DNA of 10,905 nucleotides, taken from contig QNBZ01000022.1 of NCBI GenBank assembly GCA_003644295.1, forward strand, positions 1 through 10,905, given 5' to 3'. The position numbers were made by a program, and so were the translations under genes. Of this stretch, positions 1 to 6,337 are shown in pieces. The notes under the pieces are model-generated. The model ran no database searches and was not told where the DNA came from. It was given only the letters and a program-made list of their open reading frames with translations. This DNA is from Planctomycetota bacterium. Lineage in GTDB: Bacteria > Planctomycetota > Phycisphaerae > Sedimentisphaerales > Anaerobacaceae. Positions within the stretch are counted from its first letter, which is position 1; every line of letters starts with the position of its first letter.

Positions 1-610
1 AGTCGAGATGGTCGCCGGCCAGATTAGTGAAGCCGGCAGCTTTGAATTTGATGCCTGCAAGTCGATTCTGCGAAAGGGCGTGGCTGCTGGCCTCGATAAC
101 CATATATTTTGCACCGGCAGTAAGCATCTGCCGTTGTTTTTCGGCAATAGTTATACAGTCCGGTGTTGTCAAAGTTGCAGGGCAGCTTTCGGCGGCGGTA
201 TCATAAGTAATGGTGCTGATAAGGCCGCACTTTTCGCCGGCATTTTCAATCACCGAGCGAACCAGATATGCGACTGTGGTTTTGCCGTTTGTGCCGGTAA
301 CGGCCAGGTTGGTCAACTGCGAAGCTGGATTGCCATTGCCGGCCTGTGCTAAAATCGCCGCTGCTTTTGCCGAGTTCTCTACGACTATAATCTCGTATTG
401 CGTATTGCGTATTGCGTATTGCGTGTATCGTTTTTGGCAGACGATATACTTGGCACCGTTGGCTACGGCTTGGTCGATAAAATCGCAGCCGTTATGGACC
501 GTGCCTTTGACAGCTACAAAAATATCTCCGGCTTTGACGAGGCGAGAGTCGAGGCACAACCCCGGCGCATCTGGTGAAGAAACAAGCGCTAAAAGTTCAT
601 CGAAAGTCAT
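1..610 (-). CDS. murE: UDP-N-acetylmuramyl-tripeptide synthetase MurE, 3' end outside the window
   Basis: This is the N-terminal 203 residues of MurE, the cytoplasmic ATP-dependent ligase that adds the third amino acid (meso-DAP or Lys) to UDP-MurNAc-L-Ala-D-Glu in peptidoglycan synthesis. The frame is open from the ATG at 610 to the window edge. Visible Mur-ligase marks are the ATP-binding P-loop TGTNGKTT (residues 105-112), LTTPD (147-151), EASSHALSQNR (173-183) and FTNLAGDHLD (194-203). DSRLVKAGDIFVAVKG (21-36) is the usual MurE uridine-binding N-domain signature. The residues that would tell DAP from Lys specificity lie beyond the edge. The start is 7 nt after the recJ stop and has no Shine-Dalgarno sequence, which suggests translational coupling. 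Residues 63-72 (TQYAIRNTQY) are encoded by a seven-base tandem repeat that is not expected in this family. Confidence 0.95.
   Translation of the reverse strand, partial: MTFDELLALVSSPDAPGLCLDSRLVKAGDIFVAVKGTVHNGCDFIDQAVANGAKYIVCQKRYTQYAIRNTQYEIIVVENSAKAAAILAQAGNGNPASQLTNLAVTGTNGKTTVAYLVRSVIENAGEKCGLISTITYDTAAESCPATLTTPDCITIAEKQRQMLTAGAKYMVIEASSHALSQNRLAGIKFKAAGFTNLAGDHLD
389..430 (-). repeat. Heptanucleotide tandem array (CGCAATA) inside murE
   Basis: On the minus strand, four perfect head-to-tail copies of CGCAATA occupy 423-396. They are flanked in the same seven-base phase by the related units CGATACA (430-424) and CGAGATT (395-389). The array is translated within MurE as TQYAIRNTQY, between the strand ending IVCQKR and the strand starting EIIVVEN, in the N-terminal UDP-binding domain. 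Because seven is not a multiple of three, gain or loss of one copy would shift the murE frame. Confidence 0.9.
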
Positions 611-617
611 ATACCGG

Positions 618-2360
618 TTATTCAAATTGAACGTCGGTCAGGACGAATTCAACATTTGTAGAGCCGTTATAGGTGTTTAGCTGCGGCTGATATGCAACAT
701 TGAAGAACTCATTGTCGAGCAGTTTCTTCTCCAGTTTTCCCATACCAAAACCGATGCAGCGGACTGAAGCAGTGTTGTCTGTTATGGCCAGTTGCAGATG
801 GCTGCCTTTCGTGCCGACTCTTTTGGGTGCAGAGAACAGACGAACACCTTTTGTCGCAAAAACCGGTCTTGGATTGCCCTGCCCAAACGGCTCAAGCATT
901 TTCAGCTCACCGACCGTCTCCCGGCTAAATTTGCTCAATGGTACTTCTGCGTCTATGCAGATTTTGGCAACTACATCATCTTCGCCCAGGTTTTCTTTTG
1001 CGTAGGATTCAAAGTCGGCTGCAAATGACTCTATCTTATCAGCTTCAATAGTTATGCCGGCTGCCATTTTGTGTCCGCCGAAACTTGCTAAATGCCGTGA
1101 GCATGCGCTGATTGCGCCGAGAATGTCAAAGCCGGCTATTGAGCGGGCCGAGCCGGCAGCGATTGGCCCGGAGGCGTTAATCATAATGCTCGGACGATAG
1201 AACTTGTCCACTACTCTCGATGCGACAATACCTATGACGCCAGTGTGCCAGTTTTCGTCCGCAAGAACAACGCTCTTTTGGTCGGGATGATTCAGGCCTT
1301 TTTCGGTTATCATTTCACAGGCCTGCTTAAATATCTTCTGCTCATACTTCCGGCGTTGGTTGTTCTGCTCTTTCAGATATTCGGCTATTTGCATCGAGCG
1401 TATTTGACTGGTCGATGTCAGCAGTTCTACCGCCAGTCGTGCGTGTCCCATTCGCCCTGCGGCGTTTAGCATTGGCGCAAGCCGAAAGCCAATGTCGAAG
1501 CTGTCGAGTCCCTTTCCCGTGAGGTTGGCCGATTCAATCAGTGCCTGTACTCCGCAGAGTTCGCAATTAGGCAGGGCTTTGAGTCCGTAGCTTGTCAGCA
1601 CCCTGTTTTCGCCTCGGATGTCCATAATATCAGCGACAGTTCCCATTGCCGCCAGGGAAGTTGCGTTGAGCATAAATTCCCGCAATCTCGGTTCCAGTTT
1701 TGCACCGGCGTTGAATTCATTGGCAATCGCCCAGGCCAGCTTGAAGGCAACCATCGAGCCGGATGAATCCTGGTTGGGATACGATTCGTCCATCGCCGGA
1801 TGGACAATGGCAACGGCCCTAGGCAATTCGGGGCCGCTCTGATGATGGTCGGTTATTATTAAATCGAGTCCCAATTGGCCGGCGAGCTCGGCCGAGCTGA
1901 CTGCGGTAACGCCGCAGTCAACGGTGATTAACAAACTGGTGCCGGAATCGGCTAACGTCCGCACTGCTTCGCCGTTGAGGCCATAGCCCTCGTCTATTCG
2001 ATGCGGGATATAGTAATCCACGTCGCCGCCAAGCAGCGTTAGAATTTCCTCCAGAATTGCCACGCCTGTGATACCGTCCACGTCATAATCGCCATAGACG
2101 GTGATTTTTTCTTTGTTTTTTATTGCCTGTTTTATTCGCTTAACCGCCGTTTTTACTCCCGGCATAAGTTCCGGGCTGATAAGCTCTGTTAATTTCGGCC
2201 TGAGGAAAACACGCCCGGCATCAGGGCTGGTTATTCGGCGATTGATTAAAACCTGTGCTAAAAGAGGCGAGACCTTCAACGATTTGGCAAGCTGGTCAGC
2301 CTCGGGGTTCGGCGGTCGAATTACCCACTGTTTTTTTTGCGTCCCTGCGGTAAGCAGCAT
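618..2360 (-). CDS. recJ: Single-stranded-DNA-specific 5'-3' exonuclease RecJ
   Basis: RecJ is the 5'-3' single-strand DNA exonuclease used in RecF-pathway recombination, mismatch repair and base-excision repair. The 580-residue protein has the usual RecJ length and all DHH-family motifs: VYGDYDVDG (88-96, motif I), ITVDCG (145-150, motif II), IITDHHQSG (168-176, the DHH motif III) and GTVADIMDI (240-248, motif IV). The DHHA1 half follows with PMLNAAGRMGHARLA (296-310), WHTGVIGIVASR (371-382) and GGHKMAAG (428-435). A C-terminal OB-fold region of about 115 residues holds EPFGQGNPRPVF (490-501). The ATG at 2360 is preceded by GAGGAAAGG (2371-2379 on the complement), about 10 nt away. The gene is followed 7 nt later by murE and lies downstream of rmuC, so a repair gene appears to share a transcript with a cell-wall gene. 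Nothing suggests inactivation. Confidence 0.97.
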   Translation of the reverse strand: MLLTAGTQKKQWVIRPPNPEADQLAKSLKVSPLLAQVLINRRITSPDAGRVFLRPKLTELISPELMPGVKTAVKRIKQAIKNKEKITVYGDYDVDGITGVAILEEILTLLGGDVDYYIPHRIDEGYGLNGEAVRTLADSGTSLLITVDCGVTAVSSAELAGQLGLDLIITDHHQSGPELPRAVAIVHPAMDESYPNQDSSGSMVAFKLAWAIANEFNAGAKLEPRLREFMLNATSLAAMGTVADIMDIRGENRVLTSYGLKALPNCELCGVQALIESANLTGKGLDSFDIGFRLAPMLNAAGRMGHARLAVELLTSTSQIRSMQIAEYLKEQNNQRRKYEQKIFKQACEMITEKGLNHPDQKSVVLADENWHTGVIGIVASRVVDKFYRPSIMINASGPIAAGSARSIAGFDILGAISACSRHLASFGGHKMAAGITIEADKIESFAADFESYAKENLGEDDVVAKICIDAEVPLSKFSRETVGELKMLEPFGQGNPRPVFATKGVRLFSAPKRVGTKGSHLQLAITDNTASVRCIGFGMGKLEKKLLDNEFFNVAYQPQLNTYNGSTNVEFVLTDVQFE

Positions 2361-2387
2361 ACAATTTTAACCTTTCCTCGCAACCGG

Positions 2388-2422
2388 TATTCAATAGTAA
2401 ATAATAAATAGTCAATAGTCAA
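2388..2422 (-). repeat. Degenerate heptanucleotide tandem array between rmuC and recJ
   Basis: Read on the minus strand, five consecutive seven-base units run TTGACTA, TTGACTA, TTTATTA, TTTACTA, TTGAATA. The first two are identical and the others differ by one to three bases. This resembles short tandemly repeated heptanucleotides known in other bacteria such as filamentous cyanobacteria. It fills much of the 129-nt gap between rmuC and recJ. Confidence 0.75.
2394..2422 (-). promoter_or_regulatory. Candidate sigma-70-like promoter for recJ-murE
   Basis: On the minus strand a TTGACT -35 hexamer (2417-2422) is separated by exactly 17 nt from a TACTAT -10 hexamer (2394-2399), about 35 nt before the recJ start codon. 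Both hexamers come from the heptanucleotide array, so the match could be partly accidental in an AT-rich repeat. Spacing, orientation and position fit a vegetative promoter. No experimental support is available from sequence alone. Confidence 0.4.
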
Positions 2423-2489
2423 TTGCTTATGTTCTCATATACAGTTCTAAATCCCCGGCAAAACCAAGGTAAGGGAAAGATGGGTGGTT

Positions 2490-3494
2490 TTATTGTCCTT
2501 CCTGTATCTGGTTTAATTGCAGGCCGAAGCGGTCTAATTTTCTGCCGGCCTCGTCATACTTGTTAGACGTATTGCGAATGTGGCTGCCAAGCGTGTCCCA
2601 GTTCGAAACAAATTCCGTAAAGTCAGCGTTCAGCTTTTTCAAATTCTGACGTATTTCAGCGGCCTGTTTTTCTATCTGCAAGCCGTGCAGTCCCATCACC
2701 ACCGTCATCAAATACGCATACAGCAAATTCGGGCTTACCGGTATCACTTTTTTCTCTAACGAATACTGCAAAACATCCTTCGCATCGTCGGCGTACTTGA
2801 CAATCGTTTCGTAATAGACATTCTCGGCAGGTATGTACATCAGGGCAAAATCCAGCGTTCCTTCGACGGGCCTGATATAACTTGAAGCGATTTTGTCGAT
2901 ATGAGCGATTACGTCTTTGTGAAACTGTTTGCGTAATCTGCTTCTTTCTTCATCGGTCTCGGCCTTTATTAACCTCTCGAAGCCCGGCAGCGGGAACTTT
3001 GCATCGATGGGTACCGAAAAATCGGCTAACCTGACAATGGCATCGACCATTTTGCCGTTTTTGAATGTGTATTGCAGTTCGTAGCTGTCTTTGGGCAAAA
3101 TCAGGGACAAAAGATTTTCCAGCGACCACTCGCCCATCTGACCCCGTAGCTTCGGGCTGCTCAAAATATCCTGCAGGCGTCTTACCTCGGTGCCGACCTG
3201 AAGCATCTGTTTGTTTGTGCCTTGCAATTCGCCGATTTGGGTATTTAACCGGCCAAGCACCTTCTGGCTCGATTGTAAGTTTTCGTTAAGCGTGGTTTGG
3301 CCGAACTGCAAGGATTTTTGCATATTTTCCGACAGTTTATCCTGAGCGGCCTTTAGCGCTTCAAGTTGCTGCTGCAAAAGGTCAACGCCGGCCAGCTTGC
3401 TCTTATTGGAAAAACTGGTGTTGATGAGCCAGACCAGAAGGCCAATGACGGCCAGCATTAAAACCGCGACTACGACAATTAAAACCTGTTCCAT
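2490..3494 (-). CDS. rmuC: RmuC family DNA recombination protein
   Basis: RmuC proteins are membrane-anchored coiled-coil proteins with a nuclease-like core that limit DNA inversions and rearrangements; the biochemical role is poorly defined. The 334-residue product begins with one transmembrane segment (about residues 4-24), then a long coiled coil (about 33-110). The RmuC domain follows, with LRGQMGEWSLENLL (116-129), PIDAKFPLPGFERL (162-175), DFALMYIPAENVYYE (215-229) and VIPVSPNLLYAYL (250-262), all at the usual places. The DAKFPL signature is the clearest family mark. The ATG at 3494 is preceded by AAGGGTG (3500-3506 on the complement) with a 5-nt spacer. It heads the minus-strand group rmuC-recJ-murE, although the 129-nt gap before recJ may carry a separate promoter. 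It is divergent from the ASCH gene. Confidence 0.93.
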   Translation of the reverse strand: MEQVLIVVVAVLMLAVIGLLVWLINTSFSNKSKLAGVDLLQQQLEALKAAQDKLSENMQKSLQFGQTTLNENLQSSQKVLGRLNTQIGELQGTNKQMLQVGTEVRRLQDILSSPKLRGQMGEWSLENLLSLILPKDSYELQYTFKNGKMVDAIVRLADFSVPIDAKFPLPGFERLIKAETDEERSRLRKQFHKDVIAHIDKIASSYIRPVEGTLDFALMYIPAENVYYETIVKYADDAKDVLQYSLEKKVIPVSPNLLYAYLMTVVMGLHGLQIEKQAAEIRQNLKKLNADFTEFVSNWDTLGSHIRNTSNKYDEAGRKLDRFGLQLNQIQEGQ

Positions 3495-3581
3495 ATTTTC
3501 ACCCTTAACAAACCGCTCCGATTATAGATTCTCCAACGGTGTTCGTCAAAGAAGTTGCTATCTATTGATAATGTTTTTATT

Positions 3582-4016
3582 ATGCCGGTTATTATGATAA
3601 ATCACCATTTGGTAATTCTTAAGAGACCCTATCTGGATGCGATTCTAAATGGTCGAAAAACCATCGAATCGCGTCTGACCAAAACTAAATGCAGTCCGTT
3701 CGGACGGGTTAAAGTCGGCGATAAACTGTTCCTGAAAGAAAGCGGCGGGCCGGTCTGTGCAACGGCAGTGGTCGCTGCGGTCAAATACTACGAAAATCTA
3801 ACGCCCCCGAAAATAGTCGAAATAAAACAGCAATACAACCTCTTAATCGCCGGCTCCGAGGAATACTGGCAGAGCAAAGCAGATTGCCCGTTCGGCTTCC
3901 TGGCTTGGCTGACGGACGTGCAGCCGATTGAGCCGATGCGAATCTACAAAAAAGATTGGCGGGCGTGGGTGGTTCTGACTGAAAAACAGAACTTCGGGCT
4001 GCTGGGAAAGCCCTGA
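3582..4016 (+). CDS. ASCH domain-containing protein
   Basis: This small protein (144 residues from the ATG at 3582) has the pattern of the ASCH domain, a PUA-like beta-barrel fold thought to bind RNA or modified nucleotides and proposed to act in translation-linked regulation. The signature is HLVILKRPYLDAILNGRKTIESRL (residues 9-32, with the conserved Lys26 and Glu29). It is followed by a V-GD turn (45-48), a KESGGPV loop (52-58) and a C-terminal strand DWRAWVVL (125-132). The start is uncertain: a TTG at 3555, the ATG at 3582 and an ATG at 3594 are all in frame, and none has a clear Shine-Dalgarno sequence; the domain begins just after the last one. It is divergent from rmuC and appears monocistronic. 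The precise substrate cannot be told from sequence. Confidence 0.85.
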   Translation: MPVIMINHHLVILKRPYLDAILNGRKTIESRLTKTKCSPFGRVKVGDKLFLKESGGPVCATAVVAAVKYYENLTPPKIVEIKQQYNLLIAGSEEYWQSKADCPFGFLAWLTDVQPIEPMRIYKKDWRAWVVLTEKQNFGLLGKP

Positions 4017-4126
4017 AAAGCTATTTCTCTACAAGTTTTTCCCAAAAGCTGCAATAAATCACACCTTAAATCCGTCTGTATATATGGAAAGTTAATTTGC
4101 AAAGTGAAAAGTAACCGTAATTTTGG

Positions 4127-4133
4127 AAAGGAG
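4127..4133 (+). promoter_or_regulatory. Ribosome binding site deciding the start of the arginine-rich protein
   Basis: AAAGGAG lies 6 nt upstream of the ATG at 4140. The alternative GTG at 4104 would place this site inside the coding sequence and add a 12-residue basic extension before the signal peptide, so 4140 is the likely start. Confidence 0.8.
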
Positions 4134-4139
4134 CTAAAA

Positions 4140-4706
4140 ATGTTGAAGAAAATTATGCCTTACATCGTGGTGGTGGTTTTACTGGCAGTAGTTCAGGGCG
4201 TATTAGCTGAGGATTGGTATGATAATCCCCAGCCGAAGCTGCAATTTCGGCAATTTCAAAATCCCTGGCAGGGCCGTCGTGGTTTTCAAGGTGGGCAAAA
4301 GCAGCTTGGGCAGCGATTTGACAAATGGCTGGATGAGCTTACAAATGCCTACAAAAACAACGACAAAGAAAAAATGGGAGAGTTAATCGAAAAGATGCAC
4401 CAGCGCAGGGAAACAATGCGGCAGCGCAGGGGCACCCGCAGCGAGTTTAGGCCGTGGCTTCGCCGCAGAGGTTACGGTCAGCGTGGCCGAGTCGGCCAGT
4501 TTCGAGGCGGACAATATGGATATGGTCGGGGTTTTCAAGGCAGAAATGTCGATGGCAGGGGCTGCTATGGTTTCCAGCGGAGACACACTTACGGCTGGGG
4601 CCAAAGTCGCCCGCATCGAAGAATGGGACGAGATGGCCGATATTATCAGTACCCTGATTTACAGAATCCGCAACAAGACAGTGGAGGTTTTAACTGGGAC
4701 TGGTAA
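4140..4706 (+). CDS. Exported arginine/glycine-rich protein of unknown function
   Basis: I do not recognise this 188-residue protein. It starts with a clear signal peptide: MLKK, a hydrophobic run to about residue 22, and a likely cleavage after VLA (Ala23). The mature part has a Gln/Phe/Arg-rich stretch (about 33-54), then a charged, probably helical segment (about 55-98, including RFDKWLDELTNAYKNNDKEK). The rest, to about residue 170, is low-complexity and rich in Arg, Gly, Gln and Tyr, with RGG- and GYG-like bits. The tail ends GGFNWDW and there is a single Cys (142). The ATG at 4140 is preferred over an in-frame GTG at 4104 because AAAGGAG (4127-4133) sits 6 nt before it and the signal peptide then begins correctly. 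A strong terminator follows 35 nt after the stop. The mature protein is strongly basic, so binding to an acidic polymer is possible but only a guess. Confidence 0.75.
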   Translation: MLKKIMPYIVVVVLLAVVQGVLAEDWYDNPQPKLQFRQFQNPWQGRRGFQGGQKQLGQRFDKWLDELTNAYKNNDKEKMGELIEKMHQRRETMRQRRGTRSEFRPWLRRRGYGQRGRVGQFRGGQYGYGRGFQGRNVDGRGCYGFQRRHTYGWGQSRPHRRMGRDGRYYQYPDLQNPQQDSGGFNWDW

Positions 4707-4741
4707 CAAAGACAGAAATATAACGATGGAAAACTAAAGAA

Positions 4742-4780
4742 AAGGCCGTGCATCCGACAGGATGTGCGGCTTTGTTTTTT
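4742..4780 (+). terminator. Strong Rho-independent terminator
   Basis: A 14-bp stem (4742-4755 with 4760-4773, three of the pairs G-U) closes a GACA tetraloop and is followed by GTTTTTT (4774-4780). It ends the transcript of the arginine-rich protein gene. It lies between two convergent genes. On the minus strand the stem is followed by the weaker tract CTTTCTTT, so partial bidirectional action for the amidase-like gene is possible. Confidence 0.9.
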
Positions 4781-4793
4781 AGGTGATATTGTT

Positions 4794-5351
4794 TTACCGC
4801 CAATCGCCTGGGTAATAGATGAATTTTGACTGAATGTCAAACTCTCTGCACAGTCCCTCTACCAGCGATTCTGTTCTTTTTATCTGGAAGTCTGTCGGCC
4901 CTGTCCAATTGGCGCCGTCTGGGTCGGCTATAACGCAAATACGGATAGTCTGTCCGCTGCCGTACCATGTTCTACCCGGTATGGCCGACCATTGTCTTTG
5001 CCATTTTTCGGTTGATTGTATCTGGCCGTCGTCTCCGCCGAGGCCGTTGCAGACAACGAAGTGGCAGTTGATATCCTCTGGCCCGGCCAATCCGCTCATC
5101 GAGGCCAACTGGTCGATGTTTCCGGCCTTTGTTCCGCTATAGTAGATTTCAATGCACCTCCAGCGGTCAGGGGAATAAGCAGAGCGACAATGGAGCGCCT
5201 TTTCAACAGGGTCAAGGCGATAATAGCTTGACAGGCAAAATGGGCCGGCTGAAGGAGGATTGCCACTGAGAGCCATTAAGACCACTGCACAGGCCGTCAT
5301 TGAGACCAGCAGTGCTGCTAATACTTTTGCTACCCGTGGCTGATTTGACAT
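4794..5351 (-). CDS. Membrane-anchored amidase_2/PGRP-fold-like protein, probably non-catalytic
   Basis: The 185-residue product has an N-terminal membrane segment (about residues 9-29), then a domain whose pattern follows the N-acetylmuramoyl-L-alanine amidase / peptidoglycan-recognition fold. Visible landmarks are WRCIEIYYSGT (64-74), NCHFVVCNGLGGDDGQIQ (95-112), KWQRQW (116-121), IRICVIAD (136-143), PTDFQ (152-156) and SLVEGLCREFDI (162-173). In active members the first block carries a zinc-binding His (typically IHHS) and a second His follows the last helix. Here these read IYYS (Tyr70/Tyr71) and FIYYPGDW (177-184). His97 sits in the YHFVI-type strand, which is structural in this family. 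The domain is therefore probably a binding or scaffold protein for peptidoglycan fragments rather than an enzyme. Assignment rests on pattern only, without a search. An AGGGA-like site precedes the ATG at 5351. Confidence 0.65.
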   Translation of the reverse strand: MSNQPRVAKVLAALLVSMTACAVVLMALSGNPPSAGPFCLSSYYRLDPVEKALHCRSAYSPDRWRCIEIYYSGTKAGNIDQLASMSGLAGPEDINCHFVVCNGLGGDDGQIQSTEKWQRQWSAIPGRTWYGSGQTIRICVIADPDGANWTGPTDFQIKRTESLVEGLCREFDIQSKFIYYPGDWR

Positions 5352-5597
5352 AGTTTCGTCCCTGAAAACAACCTAAAGGACCTGCAGATTATTACCTTTA
5401 GAGGGTATGATACTCTTATATATTAAACATCGTCCTGTGCCAACGGATTACTCCAGATTTTGGTAAAAATTTTGTGATTTATCTTTGCAGCACTTGCCCG
5501 AACGGCACATCGGATTCATAATGCCAAAAAAAAGCTTGACTAAACGCAGATTTTCCACTAAACAACGGACTGGCGAATTTTCAAGGAATGGAAATTT
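5352..5597. other. Divergent intergenic region
   Basis: This 246-nt region separates the minus-strand amidase-like gene from the plus-strand operon, so it should hold promoters for both. A weak plus-strand candidate is TTGACT (5536-5541) with a 17-nt spacer to TAAACA (5559-5564). A TATGAT hexamer (5406-5411) has no matching -35. A short imperfect hairpin lies near 5400-5417. No RNA gene or convincing operator is visible. Confidence 0.5.
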
Positions 5598-6296
5598 ATG
5601 TCTGAATTAGATATCGTAAAGGACCTTGCCAGGCAAACCCTGATAGTACCATCCACAACGAGCGAACCGGATAGTTCTCTTTGGTACCGTGGCCTGCGAT
5701 TAGTCCGTAATGTCGAGCACATTTGCGGATTGCCGGAGCTGCTAATGGCTGGCCTGCAAATAGACCGGTTCTGCCTGATATCGGCGACATATTTCAGTGA
5801 TGCAGGATTGGCTCGCTATCTTGAGGAAAACAATAGAAGCGTTGACTCGGCGTTTTCCAATGGTAATGGCAATGGTCTTCTGGAAGTTTCCGCCGAGCTT
5901 GCCACTAAAAAACTTGCCGGTGTTATCGAAAAATCAAAAATTGAGAAGATAAGCAGCATTATCACCGAAAGCGGTAGTCATCTGACGCAGAGAACCGAGG
6001 CGATGATACTTTCTGACGCCAGAAACCTGGACGATATAGGAGCAATTGGGATTCTTAATGAGTATCGGCGGTTCGTTATCGGCGGCAAAGGCGTTGGCGG
6101 AGTTCTGCAAAACTGGAAGAAGAAAATAGACTACGGATACTGGCAGATGCGGTTAAAAGAAGGTTTCAGGTTTGAACAGGTACGCAAACTTGCCGAACAC
6201 AGACTCGCCGCCGCTGAGTACATCATAAACCAACTCAGGGTCGAGACAAAAGCCCTTGATGTGGAAGAATTGTCGGCCGATTCAGTGCTTGTCTGA
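5598..6296 (+). CDS. HD-superfamily-like protein with degenerate metal site
   Basis: The 232-residue cytoplasmic protein resembles the YedJ-type HD phosphohydrolases in layout. An N-terminal helix has RLVRNVEHICGLPEL (34-48, His41), then ATYFSDAGLARY (63-74) where the family has its HD pair. The middle helices lead to AMILSDARNLDDIGAIGI (135-152), which matches the late DAD-x-LD-x-(I/L)GAIG block of the family, followed by a final helix bundle to about 217. At the HD position the His is replaced by Ser67 while Asp68 remains, so metal-dependent phosphatase activity is doubtful. An AAGGAA sequence lies 9 nt before the ATG at 5598. It is the first gene of a plus-strand group, 41 nt before the C45 hydrolase. 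It may be a regulatory or nucleotide-binding relative; the ligand is unknown. Confidence 0.65.
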   Translation: MSELDIVKDLARQTLIVPSTTSEPDSSLWYRGLRLVRNVEHICGLPELLMAGLQIDRFCLISATYFSDAGLARYLEENNRSVDSAFSNGNGNGLLEVSAELATKKLAGVIEKSKIEKISSIITESGSHLTQRTEAMILSDARNLDDIGAIGILNEYRRFVIGGKGVGGVLQNWKKKIDYGYWQMRLKEGFRFEQVRKLAEHRLAAAEYIINQLRVETKALDVEELSADSVLV

Positions 6297-6337
6297 ATAC
6301 AAGGGCGTGCCTGATAGATATTATAACGGAGGAAAGG

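Noticed and set aside
389..430. Considering the heptamer repeats as a CRISPR array or mobile-element end
   Set aside because: Units are seven bases with no spacers, no cas genes, no transposase and no inverted ends.
8..680. Two plus-strand open frames opposite the start of murE
   Set aside because: They lie antisense to a clear MurE frame with intact ligase motifs and have no recognisable protein features; the first part is a shadow of murE codon use.
2460..2491. AAAACCA/TGGTTTT inverted repeat at the rmuC stop codon
   Set aside because: Seven AT-rich pairs around an 18-nt loop with no U-tract in a suitable place is too weak to call a terminator.
4088..4112. AAAGT-containing units before the arginine-rich gene, considered as a fourth heptamer array
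   Set aside because: Only two units are seven bases apart and the third is 13 bases away, so the period is not maintained.
4483..4737. An 84-codon plus-strand frame overlapping the arginine-rich protein gene
   Set aside because: It looks protein-like only because the Arg/Gly-rich codons read out of frame give a balanced composition; it has no ribosome binding site and the main frame has a signal peptide and a good start.
5400..5418. Short hairpin AGAGGGTATGATACTCTT in the divergent intergenic region
   Set aside because: The six to seven pairs include G-U, and there is no poly-T tract; it could be an operator but nothing else supports this.
5521..5610. A 29-codon basic small open frame (MPKKSLTKRRF...) that ends inside the first codons of the HD-like gene
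   Set aside because: A leader peptide was considered, but there is no Shine-Dalgarno sequence before it, and AT-rich sequence easily gives such lysine-rich short frames.
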